This document shows positions 15,673-24,304 of a DNA stretch of 40,513 nucleotides, piece by piece; within the stretch, counting starts at the first letter, position 1; each line of letters opens with the position of its first letter. A program made the translations under genes and the position numbers. Origin of the DNA: Geothrix sp. (GTDB taxonomy: Bacteria; Acidobacteriota; Holophagae; Holophagales; Holophagaceae). Where the stretch lies: contig JAUXSE010000054.1 of the NCBI GenBank assembly GCA_030681515.1, positions 1 to 40,513 of the forward strand, given 5' to 3'. The notes beneath the pieces are model-generated. The model searched no databases. It saw nothing but the letters and a program-made list of their open reading frames with translations, and had not been told where the DNA came from.

Positions 15673-16491
15673 TCAGGGGGCGGGCCTCACTTTGATATGG
15701 GATCCTTCGGCCAGCCCCCAGGCCTGCATGAGTTCCCGGGGGATGGCCACCTGGTTGTCCGGCACGGTGGCCACGAATTCGACCCGCTCCACGGCCGGCC
15801 CCTTGGGCCAGATCAACCGCAGGTTCCGGATGCCCTGGCGGTAGGGACCGAGAACGGTCCACCAGCCTTCCATGGCCTTGGGCAGTTCGAGGTGATCCCC
15901 CTTCTTGAACAGGCTGGTCTTCAGGGGCGCCACGGTCATATGGGCATCGGGCTCGAGCACTTCGAGCCGCCCGGCGTCCTTGAGGATGGCCGCGGCCTGC
16001 AGAACCGCCACATCATGCTGTCCCGAAGCGGCCATCACATCCTGGAAGTCCCGGTAGCCGTCGAAGAAGGGCAGGATCCGCCGTTCCTCCGTGAATAGTT
16101 TGAGGCCTTCCATCAGTTGGGGCGCGGGGATGGTGGGCCATGGTACGGCCGTCATGCGGGGAAAAATGGTGTGGAACCGTTTCCGGCTGTCCTGGAGCCG
16201 GGCGGAGTCCATGAGGAGGTCCGGCACCGTGCGCCGGATGGAGGCGGGGATCTGCACGTGAGTGGTCAGGAACTCGAAATGTCCCGATACCCATTCCAGG
16301 ATCTCGAAGGCGGCCGATTCCCCCTGGGCGGCCAGGGTTTCGGCATGGATCACCTCCCCGCAGGAGAAATACAGCACCCCGCTGACTTTGCCCGAACTCA
16401 CCTGGAGCATTCCCGTCTTGCGGTTCGCGTGGAGCAGTTGCGCCACGTCCGTGAGGGAAATGCTTTCCAGGGTGCCTCGAAGGTTGCTCAT
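15673..16491 (-). CDS. DUF4388 (PATAN-like) domain protein
   Basis: The 272-residue protein begins at ATG 16491, overlapping the receiver gene stop by four bases. The first hundred residues match DUF4388/PATAN proteins: MSNLRGTLESISLTDVAQLL, RKTGMLQV, GVLYFSCGEVIHAET and GESAAFEILEWVSGHFEF. PATAN/DUF4388 domains often accompany receivers and act in two-component or motility signalling. The middle (105-200) is helical and variable. The last stretch (LELPKAMEGWWTVLGPYRQG to the end) includes VATVPDNQVAIPRELMQAWGL, which looks like an AbrB/SpoVT-style beta-hairpin motif, but without its usual DNA-binding spacing I only suggest it. Start positions further upstream overlap the receiver gene and were rejected. 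Confidence 0.7.
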   Translation of the reverse strand: MSNLRGTLESISLTDVAQLLHANRKTGMLQVSSGKVSGVLYFSCGEVIHAETLAAQGESAAFEILEWVSGHFEFLTTHVQIPASIRRTVPDLLMDSARLQDSRKRFHTIFPRMTAVPWPTIPAPQLMEGLKLFTEERRILPFFDGYRDFQDVMAASGQHDVAVLQAAAILKDAGRLEVLEPDAHMTVAPLKTSLFKKGDHLELPKAMEGWWTVLGPYRQGIRNLRLIWPKGPAVERVEFVATVPDNQVAIPRELMQAWGLAEGSHIKVRPAP

Positions 16492-16865
16492 GCCTGGCCT
16501 TCGGGGGCGAGGAGCTCCGCGAGCAGCACCTTGATCCGCTCCCGGTTCACCGGTTTGACCAGGAAGAGATCCGGGCCGCACCTGAGCCCCTGTTGCCAGG
16601 CCCTTTCTCCATCGAAGCCCGTCAGGAGGACGACCTTGATGCCGTGGCACTCAGGATCGTCCTTGATGGAATGGCAGAAGGAGATGCCGCTTTCGCCCGG
16701 CATCAGCACATCCAGGAAGACGAGATCCACAGCCTCCCGGGCCATGGCCCGCCGGGCGAAGTTTGCATCGGCCGCTTCGAGCACCCGATGGCCTTCCAGC
16801 TCGACGAACTCCCGGAGGACTTGCCGGATGCTGGGATCGTCGTCCACCACCAGCACGGTACTCAT
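16488..16865 (-). CDS. Single-domain response regulator (CheY-like receiver)
   Basis: The 125-residue protein is a receiver without output domain. The acidic pocket is D8-D9-D10 (VLVVDDDPSI), the phospho-acceptor is D52 (LVFLDVLMPGESG), a threonine lies in VVLLTGFDG and lysine in FLVKPVNRE. Its start overlaps the pdxJ stop by four bases and its stop overlaps the DUF4388 gene. As it sits in the same operon as a CheZ-like phosphatase, it is the obvious candidate target of that phosphatase. A flagellar switch or a pilus/gliding motor could be its partner, but none is in the window. Confidence 0.87.
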   Translation of the reverse strand: MSTVLVVDDDPSIRQVLREFVELEGHRVLEAADANFARRAMAREAVDLVFLDVLMPGESGISFCHSIKDDPECHGIKVVLLTGFDGERAWQQGLRCGPDLFLVKPVNRERIKVLLAELLAPEGQA

Positions 16866-17590
16866 GGCCGGGCCTCCGCCAGGGCGGTGAGCATTTCCTC
16901 CACGGCCCGCTCCAGGCCCACGAGCACGGCTCTTCCGACGAGGCTGTGGCCGATGTTCAGTTCCTCGACCTCGGGAATGGCCGCCACCGGAGCGACATTC
17001 TGAAGGTTCAGTCCATGGCCGGCGAGCACCCGGAGTCCCAGGCGGCTGGCCAGCCGCGCCGCATCGCGGAGGCGGCCCAGTTCCAGGGTCGCGTCGGAAT
17101 CCATGGGCAGGTCGCTGTAGGTTCCCGTGTTCAGTTCCACCGCGTCGGCCTCCAGCTTGGCAGCCATCTTCACCTGGTCGAGCAGGGGATCCACGAAGAG
17201 GCTCACGCGGATGCCCGCGCCGCGCAGCTCCCGCATCACCGGCCGCAGCATCCCCTGGAGGAAGATGGCGTCCAGGCCCCCCTGGGTGGTGAGCTCCTCC
17301 CGGCTTTCCGGGACCAGGGTGACCCAGGAGGGCTTGGCGGGGACGACCGCCTCCAGCGCCTCGGGCGTGGCCGCGCACTCCACGTTCAGCGGGACGGAGA
17401 GGACCTCCTTCAGGACCCTCAGATCACGCTCCTGGATGTGGCGGCGGTCCCCCCGGAGGTGGACCGTGATGCCGTGGGCACCGGCGCTCTGGGCCAGCAG
17501 GGCCGCGGCCACGGGTTCGGGTTCACGCCCGCCCCGGGCCTGCCGGAGGGTGGCCACATGGTCAACATTCACACCAAGCCTGAGGTTCAA
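16862..17590 (-). CDS. pdxJ: Pyridoxine 5'-phosphate synthase
   Basis: PdxJ condenses 1-deoxyxylulose 5-phosphate with 3-amino-2-oxopropyl phosphate to pyridoxine 5'-phosphate, the last ring-forming step of the DXP-dependent vitamin B6 route. The 242-residue length equals the family norm. Typical segments are LGVNVDHVATLRQARGG (5-21), HGITVHLRGDRRHI, VPLNVECAAT, VSLFVDP, VELNTGTYS, AGHGLN and LNIGHSLVGRAV. The start is a TTG at 17590, seven bases after GGAG, which is the only start that gives the conserved N-terminal strand. It leads a four-gene operon whose other members are signalling proteins, an unusual pairing. Confidence 0.95.
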   Translation of the reverse strand: MNLRLGVNVDHVATLRQARGGREPEPVAAALLAQSAGAHGITVHLRGDRRHIQERDLRVLKEVLSVPLNVECAATPEALEAVVPAKPSWVTLVPESREELTTQGGLDAIFLQGMLRPVMRELRGAGIRVSLFVDPLLDQVKMAAKLEADAVELNTGTYSDLPMDSDATLELGRLRDAARLASRLGLRVLAGHGLNLQNVAPVAAIPEVEELNIGHSLVGRAVLVGLERAVEEMLTALAEARP

Positions 17591-17695
17591 TGTGGGCTCC
17601 AGGGACTGATCCAGCTTAGCCTACCCCTGTCTGTCGCCATCGGCAGCCCTTTCGAAGGATGCCGGCCGGGCAACCTTGATCCAGGGTCCCGGTTC

Positions 17696-18823
17696 TCAGG
17701 CCTCCGCCCGCTTCATGCTCCGCAGGGCGAGGGTCCAGATCAGGACCGTCAGACCCACCAGCTTCAGAACCTCCAGCCAGAAGGCCTCCAGCCCCGCCCC
17801 CCGCAGCACGATGGCCCGGATGATGATGATGAAGTGGGTGAGCGGCATGAGCTCCCCGATGAGGAAAAAGGGCAGGGGCATGCTTTCGCGGGGGAAGATG
17901 TAGCCGCTGAGGAACACGAACGGCAGGATGGTCAACATGCTCATCTGGGCGCTTTGGCCCTGGTTCTGGGCGATGGTGGAGATCCGGATGCCGATGCCCA
18001 GCATGGGGATGATGAAAAACGCCGCCATGGCAAAGAGCAGGGGGATGGAACCGGCGACGGGCACCTGGAAGAACAGATGGGCGACGCCGAACATGAAGAT
18101 CATCTGCAGATAGGCCATGACGATCACGGGGATGATCTTTCCGGCGAACAGCTCCACGGGGGTCACCGGCGTCACCAGCACCTGGTCCAGGGTGCCGCGC
18201 TCCTTCTCCCGGACGATGGCGTTGGACGCGAACATGATGCAGGTCATGGAGAGGATGACGCCCACCAGGCCCGGCACGATGAAGGTGGGGCTGCGGAGAT
18301 CCGGGTTGTACCAGGGCCGGATGCGCACCTCCACGGGCATCACGGGCCTGGCCGCGCCACCATAGCCCATGCGGTCGTAGAGCAACTGGGTGTTGCGGAG
18401 CTGGCCGACGCCCTGGGCCGTGGCCATGGCGTTGGAGGCGCTGGTGGGGCTGGATCCGTCCACGAGGATCATGACCTGGCCGGTCTGGCCCGATCGGATC
18501 CGGCGGCCGTAGTCCGGCGGAAACCACACGCCCACCTGGGCTTTTCCGAGGTCAAGGGCGGCGCGCAGGTCCGCCTCCGAGCTCACCCTCACCTTCACGT
18601 CGAAGTACTGCGTGGTCACGAGTCCGTCCACGAAGCTGCGGCTTTCCTGGCACTGGGATTCGTCCAGGATCGCGGCGGGCATGTGCTTCACGTCGTAGTT
18701 GATGGCGAGCCCGAAGATGACGAGCTGCATGAGCGGCATGCCCAGCGTGAAGGCCAGGGTCAGCCGGTCCCGACGGAGCTGGAGGAACTCCTTCCAGACC
18801 AGGGCTTTGATGCGGTTCCACAT
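17696..18823 (-). CDS. ABC-2 type transporter permease
   Basis: The 375-residue protein belongs to the YhhJ/YbhS-like ABC-2 permeases used for drug or small-molecule export. It has an N-terminal helix (residues 24-42, after MWNRIKALVWKEFLQLRRDR), a large extracytoplasmic domain (about 45-180) and five C-terminal helices, including GLVGVILSMTCIMFASNAIVR, with the cytoplasmic EKERGTLDQVLVTPV element conserved in this family. Nine bases separate it from the upstream ATPase gene. Only one permease is present in the cluster, so it would work as a homodimer. E. coli YbhS and YbhR are two separate permeases in the equivalent cluster. Confidence 0.9.
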   Translation of the reverse strand: MWNRIKALVWKEFLQLRRDRLTLAFTLGMPLMQLVIFGLAINYDVKHMPAAILDESQCQESRSFVDGLVTTQYFDVKVRVSSEADLRAALDLGKAQVGVWFPPDYGRRIRSGQTGQVMILVDGSSPTSASNAMATAQGVGQLRNTQLLYDRMGYGGAARPVMPVEVRIRPWYNPDLRSPTFIVPGLVGVILSMTCIMFASNAIVREKERGTLDQVLVTPVTPVELFAGKIIPVIVMAYLQMIFMFGVAHLFFQVPVAGSIPLLFAMAAFFIIPMLGIGIRISTIAQNQGQSAQMSMLTILPFVFLSGYIFPRESMPLPFFLIGELMPLTHFIIIIRAIVLRGAGLEAFWLEVLKLVGLTVLIWTLALRSMKRAEA

Positions 18824-18832
18824 AGGTGATCC

Positions 18833-19850
<1,018 letters not shown>

Positions 19851-19858
<8 letters not shown>

Positions 19859-20738
19859 GGTCACCGCCCGCGTTGGCGAGGGCGTGCAGGAAGACATCCT
19901 CCAGGTTCGCCTCCGCGAGCCGCACCAGCTCCACCCCGGGGAGCGCCGCTAAACGGGCCGCGAGCGGAGCCGGATCCTGCTCGGGAAAGCGGGCGCGGAT
20001 GATCTCGCCTTCGGCGAAGAGATCCAGGGGCCCCAGGGCCGCGAGGGCCTTCTGCGTCTCCCGGCGCCGGGGGCTCACCAGGCGGAACACCAGGCCGGGA
20101 AGCCTGCGGCGGAAGGAGGGCAGGTCGCCTTCTTCGAGCACACGGCCCTCGTGCATCAGCAGCATCCGGTGGGCGTACTCGGCTTCGTCCATGTAGGGAC
20201 TGGAGAAGAGGATGGCCACCCCCTGGTCGTGGACGGTGTGGAGCAGTTCCCAGAACTCGCGGCGGCTGACGGGATCCACCCCCGTGGTGGGCTCGTCCAG
20301 CAGCAGCAGGCGGGGTTCTGTCAGCAGGGCGGCACAGAGCGCCAGTTTCTGCTTCATGCCCCCGGACAGGGCGCCGGAGAGGCGGTCCCGGAAGGGGGCG
20401 AGGTCCACGGATTCAAGCAACCCCGTGATCCGGGCTTCGGCGTCCCCCAGGCCGTAGAGCCCCGCCTGGAGCCGCAGGTTCTCGGACACCGTGAGATCGG
20501 GGGCCAGACTGAAGGTCTGGGGCACGTAGCTGATGCTCCTCCGATCCAGGTGGCGGTGCAGGCTGCCGCCGGTGGGCCGCTGAAGGCCGGCCAACATGCG
20601 GAAGGTGGTGGTCTTGCCGGCGCCATCGGGGCCGATGAGCCCCACCAGCTCACCCTCGGCCAGGGTGAGATCCAGGCCCTGGACGGTCGCCTTGGCGCCG
20701 AAGCGGCAGGCGAGGGCGCGGGCCTCCAGGAGGATCAT
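19851..20738 (-). CDS. ABC transporter ATP-binding protein, first ATPase of the TetR-linked exporter
   Basis: The 295-residue protein resembles the N-terminal half of E. coli YbhF. Walker A is GPDGAGKT (36-43), the signature LSGGMKQKLAL starts at 124, Walker B LLLLDEPTTGVDPVSRRE starts at 144, and ILFSSPYMDEAE takes the position of the switch region. The switch histidine is replaced here by Ser-Pro, so catalysis may depend on the partner ATPase. The C-terminal ~80 residues (after GRVLEEGDLPSFRRR) form the usual extra domain of this type. Start and stop both overlap neighbours, ATGA with the HlyD gene upstream and eight bases with the second ATPase. Confidence 0.88.
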
Positions 20739-21685
20739 CGCGCGGGGGCTCCCAGGCGGACATCCACCGCCATTCCGGGAATCAGGCCCTGGTCCCAGCC
20801 CCGGGGGAGGTTCACCCGGGCCGGGTAGACCAGGTTCACGCGCTCATCGCGGCTTTCCACCATCTTCGGGGTGAATTCGGATTCGGAGGCCACCTCGTCC
20901 AGGGTGGCCTCCAGGCTGCGATGGTCCTGGGTCAGCACCGTCACAGGCGCGCCCAGACGGATCTGGCTCTGGAGGGACTGGGGCAGGTAGATCCGGACCC
21001 AGAGCTGATCCAGGCGGGCCAGGGTGATCACGGGTTGCCCGGGGCCGATCACGCTGCCGGGTTCCCTCAGGCGGTGGGTGACCACGCCGTCGAAGGGGGC
21101 GCGGACCTCCGTGAACCCGGCCTGGATGCGGCTCTGCTGGAGCACGGCCCGGGCCTTCCGGGCCTCGGCGCCGCCGGCCTGGCGCTGCTCGATGCGGGCC
21201 CCGGCTTTCAGTTCCGCCAGGGCCTTGGATTGCAGGCCCAGGGCGGCCGTGGCCCGGTCCCGTTCGGCGGTCCCCCGGTCCAGTTCCGCCTGGGACAGCA
21301 CCCGGTCACCCACCAGCCGCGTGGTGCGCTGGAGGTTCTCTTCCGCGAGCTTGAGCGCCGCCTGGGCATCGCGCACCCGGGCCTCACCCTGGGCGATCTG
21401 CTCGGTCCGGGTTCCGCGGTCCAGCTCCAGCCGCTTCGCATCGGCGCTGTCGTAGCCCGCCTGATCGCGGAGGACGGCGGCATCCAGTTCCTCCGCGGCG
21501 ATCCGGGCCAGCAGGTCCCCGGCCTTCACCCGCTGTCCTTCGCGCACGCGCAGTTCCGCCAGGCGTCCGCCCACCCGGGGACCCAGGTCCGTGAGGTAGG
21601 CTTCCACCCGGCCGTTGAGCAGGGGGCGGTCGTCCTTGTGGCAGGCGGTCAGGACCAGGGGCAGCAGGAGCAGGAGCTGGCGCAT
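20735..21685 (-). CDS. HlyD-family periplasmic adaptor, lipoprotein (YbhG-like)
   Basis: The 316-residue protein connects an inner-membrane exporter with the cell envelope. A lipoprotein signal ends in LVLTAC with C15 as lipid anchor. Next come the first half of the lipoyl-like domain (GRVEAYLTDLGPRVGGRL and VREGQRVKAGDLLARI), a long charged coiled-coil hairpin (about 68-178, with RTEQIAQGEARVRDAQAALK), the second half lipoyl domain (FTEVRAPFDGVVTHRLREPG) and a beta-barrel (LWVRIYLPQSLQSQI to the end). It shares an ATGA overlap with the ATPase gene and follows the TetR gene by ten bases. The order matches the ybiH-ybhG-ybhF-ybhS clusters of enteric bacteria. Confidence 0.9.
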   Translation of the reverse strand: MRQLLLLLPLVLTACHKDDRPLLNGRVEAYLTDLGPRVGGRLAELRVREGQRVKAGDLLARIAAEELDAAVLRDQAGYDSADAKRLELDRGTRTEQIAQGEARVRDAQAALKLAEENLQRTTRLVGDRVLSQAELDRGTAERDRATAALGLQSKALAELKAGARIEQRQAGGAEARKARAVLQQSRIQAGFTEVRAPFDGVVTHRLREPGSVIGPGQPVITLARLDQLWVRIYLPQSLQSQIRLGAPVTVLTQDHRSLEATLDEVASESEFTPKMVESRDERVNLVYPARVNLPRGWDQGLIPGMAVDVRLGAPAR

Positions 21686-21695
21686 GGGGATCCTT

Positions 21696-22379
21696 TCAGG
21701 CAGCGGGATCAGGCAGGGGAGGCAGGGGGACGGATGGATCGAGGGCGACGCCGCGCCAGAACAGATCGAACCAGGCGCGCATGCCGGTGGTCATGGCCGC
21801 AGCAGGGGTCAGGCCCATGAGAGGGGGGAGCACCGCGGGCAGCACGTCCATGATCTCAAGATGCATCCTGATCAGGAAGAAGGTGGTCAGCAGGGGAGGG
21901 AGGTCCGGGCGCAGGTCACCGCGGGCGATGCCCTGCCCGATGAGGCTCCGGATGGCGTGGGTGATGGGACGGAGTTGCTCCACGATGATGAGGGTGAGCC
22001 CCTCGGCACCCTTGACGACCTCCCCGCGGATCATGGAACGGATGCCAGGATCATCCTTCAGGTGCCGGTGGTAGATCCGCATCACCTCCCAGAGCCGCAG
22101 GGCCGTGGGGCGGAGATCCGCGGCATCCGCGAGGGTCTCCACTTCCCGGAGGATCACCGGGAAACGCCGGTCGAGGAGGGCCTTGAAGAGCGCTTCCTTG
22201 CTGTCGAAGTGGTAGTAGATCAGCGCGGGATCACAGCCTGCCCGGCGGGCGATGGCCCGCAGGCTCGCGGCGCCCAGGCCGTTTTCGGCGAACACGGCCT
22301 GGGCTGCGTCCAGCAACTGGTCGGGATCCACCTTGGTGGGCTTGGGGCCCCGGGAACGAGAGGGAGTGGGCAGGGGCAT
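21696..22379 (-). CDS. TetR-family regulator (CecR/YbiH-like) of the exporter operon
   Basis: The 227-residue protein starts at ATG 22379; a longer reading from 22433 would cover the palindromic operator. The helix-turn-helix is at about 20-65 (LLDAAQAVFAENGLGAASLR, AIARRAGCDPALIYYHFDSK). The C-terminal domain (about 80-210, with GIRSMIRGEVVKGAEG) resembles the DUF1956-type ligand domain of CecR/YbiH, which controls the ybhGFSR exporter in E. coli. The same gene order follows here. A perfect inverted repeat at 22387-22408, just ahead of the start, is a probable binding site for the protein itself. The inducing ligand is unknown. Confidence 0.88.
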   Translation of the reverse strand: MPLPTPSRSRGPKPTKVDPDQLLDAAQAVFAENGLGAASLRAIARRAGCDPALIYYHFDSKEALFKALLDRRFPVILREVETLADAADLRPTALRLWEVMRIYHRHLKDDPGIRSMIRGEVVKGAEGLTLIIVEQLRPITHAIRSLIGQGIARGDLRPDLPPLLTTFFLIRMHLEIMDVLPAVLPPLMGLTPAAAMTTGMRAWFDLFWRGVALDPSVPLPPLPDPAA

Positions 22380-22386
22380 GGGCTTC

Positions 22387-22408
22387 CAATTCAACGGCTG
22401 TTGAATTG
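22387..22408 (-). promoter_or_regulatory. Palindromic operator of the TetR-family regulator
   Basis: CAATTCAAC (22387-22395) and GTTGAATTG (22400-22408) are exact reverse complements around GGCT. The site lies seven bases upstream of the TetR start codon, overlapping the leader and ribosome binding region of the exporter operon. Its dimensions (9-bp arms, 4-base centre) suit a TetR dimer. Binding would repress the whole operon; this is an inference from position and symmetry. Confidence 0.7.
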
Positions 22409-22470
22409 TGTGCCCCCGCTGAACCCACAGCAATAGAGAATTTCAATGGTCGTGGAAATTTCTTCACCGC

Positions 22471-22505
22471 ACGAAAAAGCCCCCTGTGGTTGGGGGCTGT
22501 TTCGT
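22471..22505 (-). terminator. Rho-independent terminator of rpoZ
   Basis: AGCCCCC (22478-22484) and GGGGGCT (22492-22498) form a GC-rich stem with a seven-base loop. On the minus strand it is followed directly by a run of five T (22478-22474), 14 bases after the rpoZ stop. Outer bases ACGAAA and TTTCGT (22471-22476, 22500-22505) extend the symmetry. Confidence 0.8.
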
Positions 22506-22518
22506 GCGTCATCCGAAA

Positions 22519-22803
22519 TCATTCGCCGGAGATTGGCACCACCGTGGTGTCTTCGAGGGTGAGGATCTCCTGCTCCTCGAAGGCGATGCGGTTCTCCTCG
22601 ACTTCGGCCACGGCCACCTGGCCCCAGAAGGAGGCGAGCTTGGGGGCATCCTGGGCCTGTCCATGCTTGTTCACGGGCACGACTACCTCGACCTTGGGGA
22701 AGGCGCCGCGCTGAAGCTGCTCGCAGCGCTTGCCGGCGATGACGACGAAGCGGTACTTGTTGGCGATCTCATCAGGAACACGAACGATGGTGCGCTGGGT
22801 CAT
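22519..22803 (-). CDS. rpoZ: DNA-directed RNA polymerase omega subunit
   Basis: The small omega subunit supports assembly and stability of the RNA polymerase beta' subunit. The 94-residue protein has the family core VPDEIANKYRFVVIAGKRCEQLQRGAFPKV and later VAVAEVEENRIAFEE. Length and the N-terminal position of the core agree with short omega proteins. It starts at ATG 22803 after CGGAG. The gene is monocistronic, with its own terminator at 22471-22505, and is divergent from the DinB-like fragment and coaBC; rpoZ and coaBC are neighbours in many bacteria, which supports both identifications. Confidence 0.85.
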   Translation of the reverse strand: MTQRTIVRVPDEIANKYRFVVIAGKRCEQLQRGAFPKVEVVVPVNKHGQAQDAPKLASFWGQVAVAEVEENRIAFEEQEILTLEDTTVVPISGE

Positions 22804-22821
22804 GGGTACTCCGAACCAGGA

Positions 22822-22850
22822 AGCATAGCATCTGAACAGGCTTCCAGCAA
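22822..22850 (-). promoter_or_regulatory. Candidate promoter of rpoZ
   Basis: On the minus strand, TTGCTG (22850-22845) and TATGCT (22827-22822) are 17 bases apart, with an extended -10 TG before TATGCT. The -10 is about 18 bases before the rpoZ start codon. The -35 match is weak (three of six), so confidence is low. Confidence 0.35.
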
Positions 22851-22897
22851 TGGCAAGGACGGGCTCCTAGAGTAGGATGGGTCTTCCTGGAGGGACC

Positions 22898-23101
22898 ATG
22901 GAACGGGGCAAGCTCTGGCGCACCGCCTTTGGCGGCAATGTCCGGCTCTTGGAACTGAACGGGGCGGGGCTTACCGAGGATCTGGCCGCCAGGCGGCCGG
23001 CTTCCGGCGTGGCTTCGGCGGCCTGGATCGTGGGCCATCTCGTATTGGCCCGCCGGCGGATCGTGAAGATGCTCGGCGGCAGCCTGCCGGGAGCCATCTG
23101 A
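22898..23101 (+). CDS. DinB-like protein fragment upstream of coaBC
   Basis: The 67-residue product (from ATG 22898, after GGAGG) looks like the first two helices of a DinB/YfiT-type four-helix bundle: NVRLLELNGAGLTEDL, then GVASAAWIVGHLVLARRRIV. The motif AAWIVGHL contains the histidine that is the first metal ligand in this family. Full DinB-fold proteins are about 150 residues, so helices three and four are missing. The stop codon TGA shares a base with the coaBC start (TGATG), so the reading frame is kept open and coupled to coaBC. It could be a degraded DinB gene that was fused to the leader of coaBC, or a genuine short protein. Confidence 0.5.
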   Translation: MERGKLWRTAFGGNVRLLELNGAGLTEDLAARRPASGVASAAWIVGHLVLARRRIVKMLGGSLPGAI

Positions 23102-24303
23102 TGAGGATCATCCTGGGCATCACCGGTGGAATCGCCGCCTACAAGTCCGCTGAGCTCGCCCGGTTGCTGGCCAATCAGGGCCATCGGGTCCGCTGCATTC
23201 TCACGGAAGCCGGGGCCCGGTTCATCACGCCCCTCACCCTCACCAGCCTGACGGGCGAACCCTGCTACGGCGCCAACCCCGATCAGGGTGAATGGCGGGC
23301 CAGTCCCAGCATCGAGCACATCGAGCTGGCCCGCTGGGCCGATCTGGTGGCGGTGGCGCCCGCCACGGCGAACATCCTGGGCAAGGCTGCCAACGGCCTC
23401 GCCAGCGATCTGCTCAGCACCGTGCTGCTGGCCACCCGGGCGCCCGTGCTGTGGGCCCCCGCCATGAACACCGGCATGTGGGAACACCCCGCCGTGCAGG
23501 CCAACATGGCGCGGCTGCGTTCCTTCGGCCACGCGGTGGTGGATCCCGGCGAGGGCGGCCTGGCCTGCGGAGAAGAGGGTTCCGGGAAGCTCGCGGACGT
23601 GGCCTCCATCGCCGAGGCCATCCAGGCGCACGGAACCCCGAAGCTGCCCATCCTTCGCGGCCAGCGGGTGCTCATCACCGCCGGACCGACCCGGGAGGAT
23701 CTGGATCCCGTCCGCACCCTCACCAACCGCAGCACGGGCGCCATGGGCATCGAGCTGGCCCGGGCCTTCCGGGATGCGGGCGCCCGGGTCCAGCTGGTCC
23801 TGGGCGGAGACCTGCCCGCGCCCTGGGGGGTGGAGACGGTCCGCGTCCGCAGCGCCCAGCAGATGCTGGAGGCCTGCGAGGCCCGGTGGGCGGAGTCCGA
23901 TGGCCTTCTGGCCGCCGCCGCCGTGGCCGACCAGCGTCCCGGGACCCCCTCCTCCGAGAAGGTGAAGAAGGGCGATGGGGCTGAGACCCTGGTGCTGGTG
24001 CGGACGCCGGATATCCTGGCGCGCCTCTCCGCCGCCCGGCGCCCCGATCAGTGGGTCATCGGGTTCGCCGCCGAAAGCGAGAAGCACCTGGAGCACGCCA
24101 GCGCCAAGCTGAAGAAGAAGGGGCTGGATGCCGTGCTGGTGAACGATGTGCAGGATGGCCGGGCCTTCGGAGCCCAGGCCAACACCCTGACGCCGGTCAC
24201 GGCCCAGGGGCCGCATCCGCCCATGGGCCCCCTGTCCAAGGATCAGCTGGCCCGCGCCGTGGCGCAGTGGTGGGCGCATCAGTTGGAACTCAGGCCGGAT
24301 TGA
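23101..24303 (+). CDS. coaBC: Bifunctional phosphopantothenoylcysteine decarboxylase/phosphopantothenate-cysteine ligase
   Basis: CoaBC performs two consecutive steps of coenzyme A synthesis: ligation of cysteine to 4'-phosphopantothenate, then FMN-dependent decarboxylation. The 400-residue length is normal. The N-terminal CoaC domain (1 to about 180) has LGITGGIAAYKSAEL, the catalytic histidine in IEHIELARWAD, APATANILGK, the PAMNTGMW motif and the active-site cysteine in GGLACGEEGSGKL. The CoaB domain follows with LITAGPTREDLDPVRTLTNR, AAAVADQRP and FAAESEKHLEHASAKLKKKG. It ends one base before the stop of the convergent lipoprotein gene. Confidence 0.96.
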   Translation: MRIILGITGGIAAYKSAELARLLANQGHRVRCILTEAGARFITPLTLTSLTGEPCYGANPDQGEWRASPSIEHIELARWADLVAVAPATANILGKAANGLASDLLSTVLLATRAPVLWAPAMNTGMWEHPAVQANMARLRSFGHAVVDPGEGGLACGEEGSGKLADVASIAEAIQAHGTPKLPILRGQRVLITAGPTREDLDPVRTLTNRSTGAMGIELARAFRDAGARVQLVLGGDLPAPWGVETVRVRSAQQMLEACEARWAESDGLLAAAAVADQRPGTPSSEKVKKGDGAETLVLVRTPDILARLSAARRPDQWVIGFAAESEKHLEHASAKLKKKGLDAVLVNDVQDGRAFGAQANTLTPVTAQGPHPPMGPLSKDQLARAVAQWWAHQLELRPD

Positions 24304-24304
24304 T

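Noticed and set aside
16763-18829. 688-residue open frame on the plus strand
   Set aside because: It covers pdxJ and the ABC-2 permease in antisense; the composition is rich in His, Gln, Gly and Asp with no domain.
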